Shown here piece by piece: positions 19,171 to 29,893 of a stretch of 64,000 nucleotides of DNA. The stretch is from positions 1 through 64,000 of the forward strand of contig JAPPLI010000054.1 in assembly GCA_028819495.1 (NCBI GenBank), written 5' to 3'. A program made the position numbers and the translations under genes. Source of the DNA: Gammaproteobacteria bacterium (GTDB taxonomy: Bacteria; Pseudomonadota; Gammaproteobacteria; Eutrophobiales; Eutrophobiaceae). Each line of letters begins with the position of its first letter. Position 1 is the stretch's first letter. The notes beneath the pieces are model-generated. The model was not told the DNA's origin. It did no database searches and was given only the letters and a program-made list of their open reading frames with translations.

Positions 19171-21603
19171 TCATTCCCTCAACTGTGCATTAAATTCTCT
19201 GTAAAGAGAATCCAGTATCCGGGACATCATGCTGTCCACCTGTTGATTTATTAGAGTGTCTGATATTCGTTGAAACGTCAAGCCCAATGTGACACTTTTT
19301 TTTCCCTCGGGCACGGGTTCCCCCTGGTAAACGTCCACCAGATCCAGTTCCGCCAGGAAATTTGCCGTCTCCTGTGCGGCCGATCCTTGCGCGGCAGGAT
19401 CAGCGTCAAGGGTTAAATTTACGCTGTTTATACAGTTCAACAGGTCCGCTATGGGGATGTCCCTGTCCACAAGCACCGACAAGTCCCGTTTCACGACGGG
19501 AAACCTGGAAACCGGTTCATACCTGGGACCGTATCTTTCCGGCATTCGGTCAAGGTACAACTCAAACAGGCAGACCTCGGCCTCAATCTCCAGTTGCGCC
19601 TGTATTTCCGGGTGAAGCGCGCCGACGAGGCCGATGCGGCGGTCATCATAAATAATCTCCGCAGCCTTGCCGTGATGCAGGGCGGGTACGCCGACAGGCC
19701 TGTATTCCGGCGCAACCGGACCGCAACAGGTTGATAAAACAGCTTCCACGTCAGACTTGATATCGTAGAAATCACCGGCTGCGCTGCGCCGGTCCCATTG
19801 TTCAGGCTCAGCCGCGCCGTAACTCAGCCCGCCAATTGCCGGCGACTGCCGGATATCACCGTTGCTGCCGAAAACTTTTCCTGATTCAAAAAGGCGCACG
19901 CGCGCCTGCCGGCGATTGAGATTATGCCGCAATGCCGTCAACAGTCCCGGCCACAGGCTGAGACGCATGCGCTCCATATCAGCGGAGATGGCATTGAGCA
20001 GGGATATACCGGCTTGTCCGGGGAACAATCGGGATTGCAGGTCATGACTGACAAAGCTGTAGGTAATCGCTTCCTGGTAGCCCAGATTCACCAACGCCAT
20101 GCGTACCAGGTCCATGCGTTCCCGGGAACCGGGCCCGCGCATGGCCAGGCGCGCCGGCGGCAACGCGCTGTTGATATTGCGGTAACCGTAGACGCGGGCA
20201 ATCTCCTCGATCAGGTCAGCTTCCAGCGTAATATCGAAACGATGGGGGGGCACATTGAACCGGCAACAGTCTTCTTCAGCCCCCGTTACTTCCTCCAGAC
20301 CCAGGCGGGTCAGGATCCCGACAGAGGTTTTCCTGTCTATGGGTTCGCCCAGCAGGCGCTCTACCGCAGCGGGACGCAGGTCCACAGTCCGGCGTTCCGG
20401 CAATGCCTGCGTTTCCACTGTCTCGGTCACCGGCCCCGGTTCCCCGCCGCAAATTTCCAGGATCAGGCGCGTTGCGCGTTCCATGGCCCGGCGCTGCAAG
20501 GTAAAGTCCACGCCCCGCTCAAAACGATGAGACGCATCCGTCTGCAGCCCGAACTGCCGGGCCCTGCCGGCAATGACAAGCGGTGTAAAAAACGCGCTTT
20601 CCAGGAACACATGCCGGGTGGAAGGGCTGACGCCGGAATCCAGGTCGCCCATCACGCCGGCCACGGCCACCGCACGATCCGCATCGGCAATCACCAGGGT
20701 CGATTCCGGCAGCGCATGGGACTCTCCATCCAGCAGGGTAATTTCCTCACCCCCGGCGGCATAGCGCACGGTTATCGCGCCGTTTAACCTGTCGTTGTCA
20801 AAAGCGTGCATGGGCTGCCCCAGCTCAAGCATGACGTAATTGGTGATATCGACGACCGGGTTGAGGCTGCGCAACCCGCAGCGGCGCAACTTTTCCCGCA
20901 ACCATAACGGGCTTGGACGCGCCATATCGATATTATTGATAATACGCCCCGCGTAGCGCGGGCAACCGTCAGGCGCCGCCAGGTTGACGGCGCGGGCTTG
21001 CTCATGAACTGCCGGCGCCGGGGAATCGCCCACCGGACACCCGGGCTGCATGCGGTTGATGACCGCGACCTCCCGGGCTATGCCGTTGATGCTCAGGCAA
21101 TCGCCCCTGTTCGGTGTCAGGCCGATGTCGAACATTCGGTCATCCAGGCGCAGCGCCTGCGCGAATGCAGCGCCGGGCCCGGCATCATCATCCAGCAGGA
21201 ACAACTCATCCTCATCGTCCGACAACTGCAGTTCGGCCGCGGAGCAGAGCATGCCCATGGATGTCACGCCGCGGATATTCATCTCCTGTATCTCCCCGGA
21301 ACCCGGCAGGCGCGCGCCGATGCCCGCGTACGGATAATAACAGCCGGGTTTAACGCCCGGCGCGCCGGTCACGACCGTAACCGGGGCTCCCTCGTCTTTT
21401 TTTACCGTGCAGACCAAAAGATTGTCTGCGTCAGTATGTGCAGTTACCGCCTCCACCCTGGCAACCACTACGTCGCCCAGGTCCGGCCCCGCGGCAGCCA
21501 TCTCCTCCACCTCCATGCCCAGCATGGTGAGCTGGTCCGCCAGGGTCTCCGTTGAAACGGGTGGGTTCACCCACTCGCGCAGCCATTGTTCGCTGAATTT
21601 CAT
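19171..21603 (-). CDS. pheT: Phenylalanine-tRNA ligase beta subunit
   Basis: An 810-residue subunit. In order: [14 protein letters not shown] with the tRNA-binding OB domain, the B3/4 editing domain ([32 protein letters not shown]), the B5 domain ([20 protein letters not shown]), the inactive synthetase-like core ([18 protein letters not shown]) and the C-terminal anticodon domain ([12 protein letters not shown]). Length is close to the usual ~795. It forms an alpha2-beta2 enzyme with pheS, which lies 111 bases upstream rather than directly adjacent. Confidence 0.97.
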   Translation of the reverse strand: MKFSEQWLREWVNPPVSTETLADQLTMLGMEVEEMAAAGPDLGDVVVARVEAVTAHTDADNLLVCTVKKDEGAPVTVVTGAPGVKPGCYYPYAGIGARLPGSGEIQEMNIRGVTSMGMLCSAAELQLSDDEDELFLLDDDAGPGAAFAQALRLDDRMFDIGLTPNRGDCLSINGIAREVAVINRMQPGCPVGDSPAPAVHEQARAVNLAAPDGCPRYAGRIINNIDMARPSPLWLREKLRRCGLRSLNPVVDITNYVMLELGQPMHAFDNDRLNGAITVRYAAGGEEITLLDGESHALPESTLVIADADRAVAVAGVMGDLDSGVSPSTRHVFLESAFFTPLVIAGRARQFGLQTDASHRFERGVDFTLQRRAMERATRLILEICGGEPGPVTETVETQALPERRTVDLRPAAVERLLGEPIDRKTSVGILTRLGLEEVTGAEEDCCRFNVPPHRFDITLEADLIEEIARVYGYRNINSALPPARLAMRGPGSRERMDLVRMALVNLGYQEAITYSFVSHDLQSRLFPGQAGISLLNAISADMERMRLSLWPGLLTALRHNLNRRQARVRLFESGKVFGSNGDIRQSPAIGGLSYGAAEPEQWDRRSAAGDFYDIKSDVEAVLSTCCGPVAPEYRPVGVPALHHGKAAEIIYDDRRIGLVGALHPEIQAQLEIEAEVCLFELYLDRMPERYGPRYEPVSRFPVVKRDLSVLVDRDIPIADLLNCINSVNLTLDADPAAQGSAAQETANFLAELDLVDVYQGEPVPEGKKSVTLGLTFQRISDTLINQQVDSMMSRILDSLYREFNAQLRE

Positions 21604-21604
21604 A

Positions 21605-21632
21605 ACATGGATGTACAGGATAAACAGGATGT
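21605..21632. repeat. ACAGGAT direct-repeat fragment between pheS and pheT
   Basis: The 111-base gap between pheS and pheT holds GGATGTACAGGATAAACAGG followed by ATG, with repeated (T/A)(A)ACAGGAT units. Similar short repeats occur in many environmental proteobacterial genomes. No gene or terminator was recognised in the rest of the gap. Confidence 0.35.
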
Positions 21633-21714
21633 TGTTTGTCCGGGCATTGAAAGCTCCCGACTTGGACCACCCTGTGGCCCTGGTGTTTTGCGTGGTTTGA
21701 TTTCCATCAATAGT

Positions 21715-22734
<1,020 letters not shown>

Positions 22735-22751
22735 TCAACACCCTTTTCCAG

Positions 22752-23105
22752 TCAGATATTCTGCCTGGCCTGCTCCGCCAGTTGCGCAAACGCGGGCTTG
22801 TCGTTGACGGCGAGTTCCGCCAGCACCTTACGATCCACTTGTATGTCCGCCTTGTGCAATCCGTCCATGAACCGGCTGTAGGACAGGCCATGCTCCCTGG
22901 CCGCCGCATTGATGCGTGTGATCCAGAGCGCGCGAAACTGCCGTTTACGCTGGCGCCGGTCCCGGTAAGCGTATTGGCCGGCCTTTGTCACGGCCTGTTT
23001 GGCCACCCGGTAAACGTTTTTCCGGCGCCCCCGGTAACCTTTGGCCTGTTCTATGACTTTTTTATGTCTGGCGCGTGCGGTAACGCCCCGCTTTACTCTC
23101 GGCAT
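22752..23105 (-). CDS. rplT: Ribosomal protein L20
   Basis: A 117-residue basic protein starting [20 protein letters not shown] and containing [19 protein letters not shown] and [20 protein letters not shown], the L20 signature. L20 assembles early on 23S rRNA and in relatives represses the rpmI-rplT messenger. A GAGGAA ribosome binding site precedes the ATG. It is twelve bases downstream of rpmI. Confidence 0.98.
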   Translation of the reverse strand: MPRVKRGVTARARHKKVIEQAKGYRGRRKNVYRVAKQAVTKAGQYAYRDRRQRKRQFRALWITRINAAAREHGLSYSRFMDGLHKADIQVDRKVLAELAVNDKPAFAQLAEQARQNI

Positions 23106-23117
23106 AACTGCTATTCC

Positions 23118-23315
23118 TCAACTGTAAGGCAACAACTGCGCCAGCGCCTTCTCGTCACTTTTGTCAATCAATTGCATATGACGCAACTTCCTGATCCGTT
23201 TTGCGCTTTTCTTGGTCAGGATATGGTTGCGATGGGACTGCCGGTGTTTATACCGGCCGGACGCGGTCTTGGTGAAACGCTTCGCCGCGCCACGATTTGT
23301 TTTCAATTTAGGCAT
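23118..23315 (-). CDS. rpmI: Ribosomal protein L35
   Basis: A 65-residue basic protein, [20 protein letters not shown] and [20 protein letters not shown], full length for L35. It is encoded between infC and rplT, only seven bases after infC, in the conserved order. Confidence 0.98.
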   Translation of the reverse strand: MPKLKTNRGAAKRFTKTASGRYKHRQSHRNHILTKKSAKRIRKLRHMQLIDKSDEKALAQLLPYS

Positions 23316-23322
23316 AATATGT

Positions 23323-23838
23323 TCATCGTTTCGGGGCCAGGATCATGATCATCTGGCGGCCTTCGAGTTTCGCTTTCTGCTCCACTTCCGCGCTCTGTTG
23401 CATATCCGTTTCTATCCGGTCCAGCATCCTGCTGCCGAGCTCCTGGTGAGCCATCTCACGGCCACGAAAGCGCAAAGTCACTTTTACCTTGTCGCCGTTC
23501 TGTACAAAACGCGTGATGTTCCTCAATTTGACCTGGTAATCACCATCATCAGTACCGGGCCTGAACTTCACTTCCTTGACCTGAATCTGTTTTTGCTTCT
23601 TCTTTGCAGCGTGCCTTTTCTTGTTCTGTTCGAACAGGAACTTGCCGAAGTCCATGATCCTGCAAACGGGAGGTTCTGCGTTGGGGACAATCTCGACCAG
23701 GTCGAGTTCCGCATCATCCGCTTGCCTTAAGGCCTCATCGAGGCCGACGATACCGACCTGCCCTCCTTCCGCACCGATCAACCTGATCTCGCCGGCCGTG
23801 ATTTCTTCATTCACGCGATTCTGTTTCTTGATTGCGAT
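23323..23838 (-). CDS. infC: Translation initiation factor IF-3, probable ATC start
   Basis: The body is typical IF-3: [18 protein letters not shown], the linker [19 protein letters not shown] and the C-domain ([20 protein letters not shown]). A GTG at 23814 would start the protein at VNEE, which is short. Eight codons upstream is ATC (23836-23838), preceded by GGAGG at exactly 8 bases (23847-23851), giving [16 protein letters not shown], about 171 residues. IF-3 genes are known for rare starts (AUU in Escherichia coli), because IF-3 itself rejects them and so limits its own synthesis. The ATC reading is inference, though the ribosome binding site spacing is strong support. Confidence 0.93.
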   Translation of the reverse strand: MAIKKQNRVNEEITAGEIRLIGAEGGQVGIVGLDEALRQADDAELDLVEIVPNAEPPVCRIMDFGKFLFEQNKKRHAAKKKQKQIQVKEVKFRPGTDDGDYQVKLRNITRFVQNGDKVKVTLRFRGREMAHQELGSRMLDRIETDMQQSAEVEQKAKLEGRQMIMILAPKR

Positions 23839-23880
23839 TCGCTGTTCCTCCGCATTTCTGTCAAATGTGAACCTCCGGGA

Positions 23881-25779
23881 TTAAGCCAGGGGCTCCTGCG
23901 CCTTATCGATAAAAGCGCTTAATGTTAGCACACCAAGGTCCTTCCCGTCACGGGTACGGACTGCAACGGTCTCATTTTCCTGCTCGCGCGCGCCGATAAT
24001 CAACTGGTACGGCACGCGTTGCAGTGCGTGCTGGCGGATTTTAAGATTGATCGTTTCATTTCTCAAGTCGGTATTTACCCGGAAACCATGATCCTTGACG
24101 GTTCGCGCTACGGACAGGGCATATTCCGACTGGTGCCGGGTAATCGAGGATACCACGACCTGAACCGGGGCCAGCCACAGCGGGAACGATCCGGCGTGAT
24201 GCTCGATGATAATGCCTATGAAACGCTCCAGCGAACCCAGGATGGCCCGGTGCAGCATCACGGGCGTCTGTTTTTCGCTGTTGTCGTCCACGTACTGGGC
24301 GCCCAACCGGCCCGGCATGGAAAAATCCGCCTGGATGGTGCCGCATTGCCATATCCGGCCGATACTGTCCTTCAGGGAAAAATCGATCTTGGGTCCGTAG
24401 AACGCGCCTTCACCCGGCTGCAGTTCCCATTCCACCCCGGTGGCATTGATCGCCTGTTCCAGGGCCTGCTCGGCCTTGTCCCAGCTCGCATCATCCCCCA
24501 CGCGGTTCTCCGGCCGGGTGGACAGCTTCATGATCACTTCGTGGAAGCCGAAATCGCCGTATACCTCGAACAGCAGGTCGATAAAACCGGATACCTCGGA
24601 CTGGATCTGGTCCTCGGTGCAGAAGATGTGGGCATCGTCCTGGGTAAAGCCCCGCACCCGCATCAGTCCGTGCAAGGTCCCGGAGGCTTCGTTACGGTGG
24701 CAGGAGCCGAATTCCGCAAAGCGCAGCGGCAGGTCGCGATAGCTCTTGAGGCCCTGGTTGAATACCTGGATATGACCAGGACAATTCATGGGCTTGATGG
24801 CGTAATCGCGGTTTTCCGAACTGGTAGTGAACATGTCCTCGTGAAACTTGTCCCAGTGGCCGGATTTTTCCCACAGGCTGCGGTCCAGCACCAGCGGGGT
24901 GTTGATCTCCTGGTAGCCTTTCCCGGCCAGTTTGGCGCGGATATAATCCCTGACGACGTTATACAGCGTCCAGCCCTTCGGGTGCCAGAACACCAGCCCC
25001 GGTGCCTCTTCCTGGAAATGGAACAGGTCCTGCTTGCGGCCCAGCTTGCGGTGGTCGCGTTTCTCAGCCTCTTCCAGCCGTTGCAGGTGCTGCTTCAACG
25101 TCTTGCGGTCCGGCCACGCCGTGCCGTAGATGCGCTGCAACATCTCGTTACGGGAATCGCCGCGCCAGTAGGCGCCGGCCAGCCTGGTCAGTTTGAACGC
25201 GCCGAGTTTGCCGGTGCTGGGAACGTGGGGCCCGCGGCAAAGGTCGATAAAATCGCCCTGGCGGTACAGCGACAATTCTTCATCCGCGGGAATGGATTCG
25301 ATGATCTGCGCCTTGTACTCCTCGCCCTGGCCGCGGAAGAATGCCACGGCCTCGTCACGTCCCATGACCAGGCGGCTGACGTCCAGGTCCCGGCCGGCCA
25401 GGTCCTTCATTTTATCCTCGATCGCAGCCAGGTCTTCCGGCGTAAACGATCGATCAAAGGCAAAATCATAATAAAACCCGTCCTCAATGACGGGGCCGAT
25501 GGTTACCTGCGCTTCCGGGAACAGCTCCTTTACCGCCTGCGCCATCAGGTGAGCGCAGGAATGGCGCAGGATATCCAGGCCTTCCTCGTCCCGCGCGGTG
25601 ATGATGCGCAGGGTTGCATCCGCGTCAACCAGGTGGGAAGCATCGACCAGCCTGCCGTCCACTTCGGCTGCCAGGGTGGCGCGCTCCAGCCCGGGGCCGA
25701 TATCCGCGGCAATATCCATTACCGACAAGGGGTCGTCATAGCTGCGCTGACTGCCGTCAGGCAGGGAAATAACAGGCAT
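23881..25779 (-). CDS. thrS: Threonine-tRNA ligase
   Basis: A 632-residue class II synthetase. An N-terminal TGS domain ([20 protein letters not shown]) is followed by the editing domain with [16 protein letters not shown] (HxxxH) and later [10 protein letters not shown]. The catalytic core has motif 2 ([20 protein letters not shown]), [20 protein letters not shown] as motif 3, and a C-terminal anticodon domain. AGGAGA stands before the ATG. It leads the thrS-infC-rpmI-rplT-pheST-ihfA series, which runs without a break of more than ~110 bases. Confidence 0.97.
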   Translation of the reverse strand: MPVISLPDGSQRSYDDPLSVMDIAADIGPGLERATLAAEVDGRLVDASHLVDADATLRIITARDEEGLDILRHSCAHLMAQAVKELFPEAQVTIGPVIEDGFYYDFAFDRSFTPEDLAAIEDKMKDLAGRDLDVSRLVMGRDEAVAFFRGQGEEYKAQIIESIPADEELSLYRQGDFIDLCRGPHVPSTGKLGAFKLTRLAGAYWRGDSRNEMLQRIYGTAWPDRKTLKQHLQRLEEAEKRDHRKLGRKQDLFHFQEEAPGLVFWHPKGWTLYNVVRDYIRAKLAGKGYQEINTPLVLDRSLWEKSGHWDKFHEDMFTTSSENRDYAIKPMNCPGHIQVFNQGLKSYRDLPLRFAEFGSCHRNEASGTLHGLMRVRGFTQDDAHIFCTEDQIQSEVSGFIDLLFEVYGDFGFHEVIMKLSTRPENRVGDDASWDKAEQALEQAINATGVEWELQPGEGAFYGPKIDFSLKDSIGRIWQCGTIQADFSMPGRLGAQYVDDNSEKQTPVMLHRAILGSLERFIGIIIEHHAGSFPLWLAPVQVVVSSITRHQSEYALSVARTVKDHGFRVNTDLRNETINLKIRQHALQRVPYQLIIGAREQENETVAVRTRDGKDLGVLTLSAFIDKAQEPLA

Positions 25780-25789
25780 ATTGTCTCCT

Positions 25790-25951
25790 AACCCGGATTT
25801 TTCACCAGGTGATGCGATGATTGCGCCGGATTTTTTGCGTCAGTGGGTGCCTGCGACCGAAGGCATAGCCGTAGCTCTGGCTGAGAGAGCACGTGCCCAC
25901 TGGCGCAAAAAAGACCAGCAAGGACGCATCAACTGGTGAAAAATCCGGGTT
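25790..25951. repeat. 162-base palindromic element upstream of thrS
   Basis: The outer arms AACCCGGATTTTTCACCAGG and TGGTGAAAAATCCGGGTT pair, with the inner sides continuing as GATGCG / CGCATC with mismatches. Inside, TTTTTTGCGTCAGTGGGTGC pairs with TGCCCACTGGCGCAAAAAA, giving a nearly full-length foldback with the central tip around GTAGCTCTGGCTGAGAGAGC. It carries no gene. It resembles a MITE, and it occupies the place of the thrS promoter or leader. Confidence 0.75.
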
Positions 25952-26044
25952 CAACCAGTGGTGGCCCCCACAACAGGCCACATGTTACCCGGCACGCACC
26001 GACCGGTGCTTACCGGGCCAGAGATCATCAATGTTGTGGATTGT

Positions 26045-26075
26045 AACCCGCATCGAGTAAAACAGGATGCGGGTT
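26045..26075 (-). terminator. Hairpin downstream of tRNA-Val
   Basis: Perfect 10-base arms AACCCGCATC (26045-26054) and GATGCGGGTT (26066-26075) are separated by 11 bases, placed eight bases after the 3' end of tRNA-Val on its strand. There is no U-run after it, so it may be a weak terminator or just another palindromic repeat. Confidence 0.45.
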
Positions 26076-26082
26076 GAACATC

Positions 26083-26159
26083 TGGTAGGCGCGATTGGAT
26101 TCGAACCAACGACCCCTACCGTGTCGAGGTAGTGCTCTAACCAACTGAGCTACGCGCCT
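26083..26159 (-). tRNA. tRNA-Val (GAC), with C at position 33
   Basis: Acceptor AGGCGCG / CGCGCCT pairs over seven bases, followed by A and an encoded CCA. The anticodon stem CTACC / GGTAG encloses the loop TCGACAC, so the anticodon is GAC. Position 33 is C where nearly all elongator tRNAs have U. The T-arm GGTTCGAATCC is normal. Confidence 0.93.
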
Positions 26160-26188
26160 GTGGACTAATAAGTGTACAACAAACCGGG

Positions 26189-29100
26189 TTAACGGGCAAA
26201 CAGGAAATCCGACGGGTCCAGGTCGGAGGCGTTGACCTTGCGCAGTACGATCCTGCCGCCGCCGTGAGCGGTGAGATCGATTACGCTCTTGCGCCGATCA
26301 TCCGAGATAAGCAAATCCCCGAAAGACAGGTCGCCGAAACCGGACAGGTCGATACGATCTTCCCCGTCACTGAAATCATCAATTATCTCTGTGTGTTCGC
26401 CGTCATCATCGAACACGAAAATATCAGGTCCCTTCCCTCCGATAAGCCGGTCTGAACCGGCGTCACCAGCGAGAATGTCGGCGCCTTCCTCTCCCAGGAT
26501 AAGGTCATCTCCATCCCCGCCATTCAACAAATCCGCTCCTGCTCCGCCCAGCAGCCTGTCGTTACCCTGCGCGCCCCGCAAACTATCGTCGTCGTCTTCC
26601 CCCCGCAACCAGTCATCTCCGGCGCCGCCGTCCAGTTCATCCGCGCCCCCCTTGCCCGATAACGAATCAACCCCGTCGCTGCCCGTAATACGGTCGGCAA
26701 ACGCCGAACCCCACATGCTCTCCATGTTCGCAATCCGGTCTCCCTCTGCATCGCCACCGACACCCGTACCTGAGGCAAAATTCACCTCCACTCCCGCTGG
26801 CGACCCGCTGTAGTCCAGGATGTCGAACCCCGCGCCACCGTCTATCTCATCTGCATCCGCCTCTCCGGCCAACGTGTCATCCCCGTCACGGCCATACAAC
26901 CTGTCAACGCCTTCCCCCCCATACAGCTTGTCAGTCCCCGCGCCGCCGTCCAACTCATCATCTCCCGCTTCGCCCGACAGGCTGTCACCACCCGCGCGGC
27001 CCCACAAACGATCATCCCCCTCGTTGCCCCACAGCCGGTCATCACCTTCACCACCGTCCAACTCGTCCGGCCCCGCGCCGCCGGACAGCGAATCCGCGCC
27101 CGCACTCCCCAATATCCGGTCCGCATATGCCGACCCCCACACACTCTCCATGTTCGCAACCCGGTCCCCCTCTGCATCGCCACCAACGCCCTTACCTGAG
27201 GCAAAATCCACATCCACCCCTACCGGGGACCCGCTGTAGTCCAGGATGTCAAACCCCGCACCGCCGTCTATCTCATCCGCACCCGCCTCTCCGGCCAACG
27301 TGTCGTCCCCGTCACGGCCATACAACCTGTCAACGCCTTCCCCCCCATATAGCTTGTCAGCCCCGGCGCCGCCGTCCAGCTCATCGTCTCCCGCATGACC
27401 CACCAGGCTGTCGGCGCCCGGCCCCCCTGACAGCATGTCATCCCCATCTCCACCCAGCAGACTGTCATCATCCTCACCACCATGCAGCACATCATCTCCC
27501 GTATCACCCACCAGGCTGTCCTCACCAGCGCCACCGTCCAGTACGTCGTCCCCCACATCACCTGCAAGACTGTCATTACCTTCCCGACCCCATATCCTGT
27601 CATCTCCCTCATGACCCCATAACCGGTCGTCCCCGGCGCCACCGTCAATCTGATCCGGCCCGGCGGCGCCCGAAAATGAGTCCGACCCGGCGCTACCCGT
27701 AATATGGTCGGCAAACGCCGAACCCCAGATACTTTCCATGTTCACAATCCGGTCCCCCTCCGCATCGCCACCGACGCCCGTACCTGAGGGAAAATCCACC
27801 TCCACTCCTACCGGCGACCCGCTGTAGTCCAGGATGTCAAACCCCGCGCCGCCGTCTAGCTCATCCGCGCCTGCCTCTCCTGCCAACGTGTCATCCCCGT
27901 CACGGCCATACAACCTGTCAACGCCGTCCCCGCCATACAGCTTGTCAGCACCGGCGCCGCCGTCCAGCTCATCAGCCCCCGCTTCACCCGACAGGTCGTC
28001 GCCGCCCGCGCCGCCCGCCAGCCGGTCCGCCCCCGCCCCGCCCACCAGCACGTCCGCACCGTCTCCGCCCTGCAACCCGTCATCACCTTCACCACCCAGC
28101 AACTCATCATCACCCGCGCCGCCGTCCAACTCGTCCGAACCGGCCTCGCCTACCAGACTGTCATCACCTCCGCGTCCCCACAACCGGTCATCCCCCTCGT
28201 TGCCCCACATCCGGTCATCACCCCCACCACCGTCCAACTCGTCCGGGCCAGCTCCGCCGGACAGCGATTCCGCGCCCGCACTCCCCAGTAATCGGTCGGC
28301 AAACGCCGACCCCCACACACTCTCCATATTCACAATCCGATCACCCTCCGCATCGCCACCGACGCCCGTACCTGAGGGAAAATCCACCTCCACTCCTACC
28401 GGCGACCCGCTGTAGTCCAGGATGTCAAACCCCGCGCCGCCGTCTAGCTCATCCGCGCCTGCCTCTCCTGCCAACGTGTCATCCCCGTCACGGCCATACA
28501 ACCTGTCAACGCCGTCCCCGCCATACAGCTTGTCAGCACCGGCGCCGCCGTCCAGCTCATCAGCCCCCGCTTCACCCGACAGGTCGTCGCCGCCCGCGCC
28601 GCCCGCCAGCCGGTCCGCCCCCGCCCCGCCCACCAGCACGTCCGCACCGTCTCCGCCCTGCAACCCGTCATCACCTTCACCACCCAGCAACTCATCATCA
28701 CCCGCGCCGCCGTCCAACTCGTCCGAACCGGCCTCGCCTACCAGACTGTCATCACCTCCGCGTCCCCACAACCGGTCATCCCCCTCGTTGCCCCACATCC
28801 GGTCATCACCCCCACCACCGTCCAACTCGTCCGGGCCAGCTCCGCCGGACAGCGATTCCGCGCCCGCACTCCCCAGTAATCGGTCGGCAAACGCCGACCC
28901 CCACACACTCTCCATATTCACAATCCGATCACCCTCCGCATCGCCACCGACGCCCGTACCTGAGCCGAAATCCACCTCTACGCCGGACGGCGATCCGCTG
29001 TAGTCCAGAATGTCAAACCCCTCGCCACCGTCCAGCTCATCCGCACCCGCCTCTCCTGCCAGCGTGTCATCACCTTCTCCACCCAGCAGACTGTCTACAC

Positions 29101-29854
29101 CCTCACCACCACGCAACACGTCCGCGCCGGTCCTGCCATCGAGCGCGTCATCCTCCCCATATCCGTCGAGAATATTGTCACCGCCATCGCCTGAGAGATG
29201 ATCGGCAAAGGGAGAACCCCAGACATATTCAATATCGGAAATCACGTCCCCCCGGGCATGGCCGCCAGAAACGGAGCTGGTTGCCAGGTCGGAGCGAACC
29301 CCCGCATCCGATTCCCTGTAATCCAGCGCGTCGAAACCACTGCCCCCGTCAATGATATCGACCCCGGAACCGCCTGCCAGCGTGTCGTCGCCAGCCTCGC
29401 CACGCAACCTGTCATCATCTTCCCCGCCGCGCAGGTTGTCATCGCCACCCCCGCCTGTCAGGGTATCCGCACCGAGCCCGCCGAGGAAAGCATTTCTGCC
29501 GCCATCGCCGGTCAGGACATCGTCAAAATCAGATCCCCATATGTTCTCCACGTTGGTTATTTCATCACCCCCGGCGTGACCGCCTGCTGCCGTCCCGTCG
29601 GCCAGGTTCACCCTGACGCCGACATCGGAACCGCCATAGTCCAGGGTGTCGATACCGTCACTCCCGTCTATGACATCTGCGCCTGCTCCTCCCCAGATCA
29701 GGTTGTCGCCGGGGTCGCCGATCAGCGTATCGGCGTCCGAGCCGCCATACAGGTCGTAGCCGACATCAACCCCCCTGTTGGTCAACAGTATGATCACCAC
29801 CGCCAGGGTAAGCCCCAGGATCAGCAGGTCGGTAATGGAAATCAGCGGTTTCAT
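26189..29854 (-). CDS. Giant RTX-repeat protein with N-terminal membrane helix
   Basis: A 1221-residue protein made almost entirely of hemolysin-type calcium-binding nonapeptides (GGxGxDxLx), in blocks separated by a recurring non-repeat module (IDILDYSGSPVGVEVDF then SGTGVGGDAEGDRIVNMESV). It starts MKPLISITDLLILGLTLAVV, a single hydrophobic helix rather than the leaderless start usual for type I secretion, so it may be anchored or exported differently. It ends with a calcium-binding block and DLDPSDFLFAR, like RTX secretion signals. There is no enzymatic domain; a surface or adhesin-like role is likely. It contains a 588-base internal duplication. It sits alone between tRNA-Val and uvrB. 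Confidence 0.9.
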   Translation of the reverse strand: MKPLISITDLLILGLTLAVVIILLTNRGVDVGYDLYGGSDADTLIGDPGDNLIWGGAGADVIDGSDGIDTLDYGGSDVGVRVNLADGTAAGGHAGGDEITNVENIWGSDFDDVLTGDGGRNAFLGGLGADTLTGGGGDDNLRGGEDDDRLRGEAGDDTLAGGSGVDIIDGGSGFDALDYRESDAGVRSDLATSSVSGGHARGDVISDIEYVWGSPFADHLSGDGGDNILDGYGEDDALDGRTGADVLRGGEGVDSLLGGEGDDTLAGEAGADELDGGEGFDILDYSGSPSGVEVDFGSGTGVGGDAEGDRIVNMESVWGSAFADRLLGSAGAESLSGGAGPDELDGGGGDDRMWGNEGDDRLWGRGGDDSLVGEAGSDELDGGAGDDELLGGEGDDGLQGGDGADVLVGGAGADRLAGGAGGDDLSGEAGADELDGGAGADKLYGGDGVDRLYGRDGDDTLAGEAGADELDGGAGFDILDYSGSPVGVEVDFPSGTGVGGDAEGDRIVNMESVWGSAFADRLLGSAGAESLSGGAGPDELDGGGGDDRMWGNEGDDRLWGRGGDDSLVGEAGSDELDGGAGDDELLGGEGDDGLQGGDGADVLVGGAGADRLAGGAGGDDLSGEAGADELDGGAGADKLYGGDGVDRLYGRDGDDTLAGEAGADELDGGAGFDILDYSGSPVGVEVDFPSGTGVGGDAEGDRIVNMESIWGSAFADHITGSAGSDSFSGAAGPDQIDGGAGDDRLWGHEGDDRIWGREGNDSLAGDVGDDVLDGGAGEDSLVGDTGDDVLHGGEDDDSLLGGDGDDMLSGGPGADSLVGHAGDDELDGGAGADKLYGGEGVDRLYGRDGDDTLAGEAGADEIDGGAGFDILDYSGSPVGVDVDFASGKGVGGDAEGDRVANMESVWGSAYADRILGSAGADSLSGGAGPDELDGGEGDDRLWGNEGDDRLWGRAGGDSLSGEAGDDELDGGAGTDKLYGGEGVDRLYGRDGDDTLAGEADADEIDGGAGFDILDYSGSPAGVEVNFASGTGVGGDAEGDRIANMESMWGSAFADRITGSDGVDSLSGKGGADELDGGAGDDWLRGEDDDDSLRGAQGNDRLLGGAGADLLNGGDGDDLILGEEGADILAGDAGSDRLIGGKGPDIFVFDDDGEHTEIIDDFSDGEDRIDLSGFGDLSFGDLLISDDRRKSVIDLTAHGGGRIVLRKVNASDLDPSDFLFAR
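27756..28964 (-). repeat. 588-base tandem duplication inside the RTX gene
   Basis: The segment from 27756 matches the segment from 28344 at an offset of 588 bases (196 codons) for about 620 bases, including third codon positions, as far as I could compare. Neighbouring modules are similar but diverged, so this is a recent duplication or gene conversion. The unit keeps the reading frame and contains one non-repeat module plus about 16 nonapeptides. Confidence 0.85.
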
Positions 29855-29893
29855 TTTTAGCTATCAGTTTCGGCGCAAAAAGCTGGAACTGTT

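Noticed and set aside
26271-29579. Long plus-strand frames rich in Pro, Ser and Ala opposite the RTX gene
   Set aside because: They are mirror images of the repeated GC-rich RTX codons (GGxGxDxLx read backwards gives PSPPS patterns); no starts with ribosome binding sites and no independent family.
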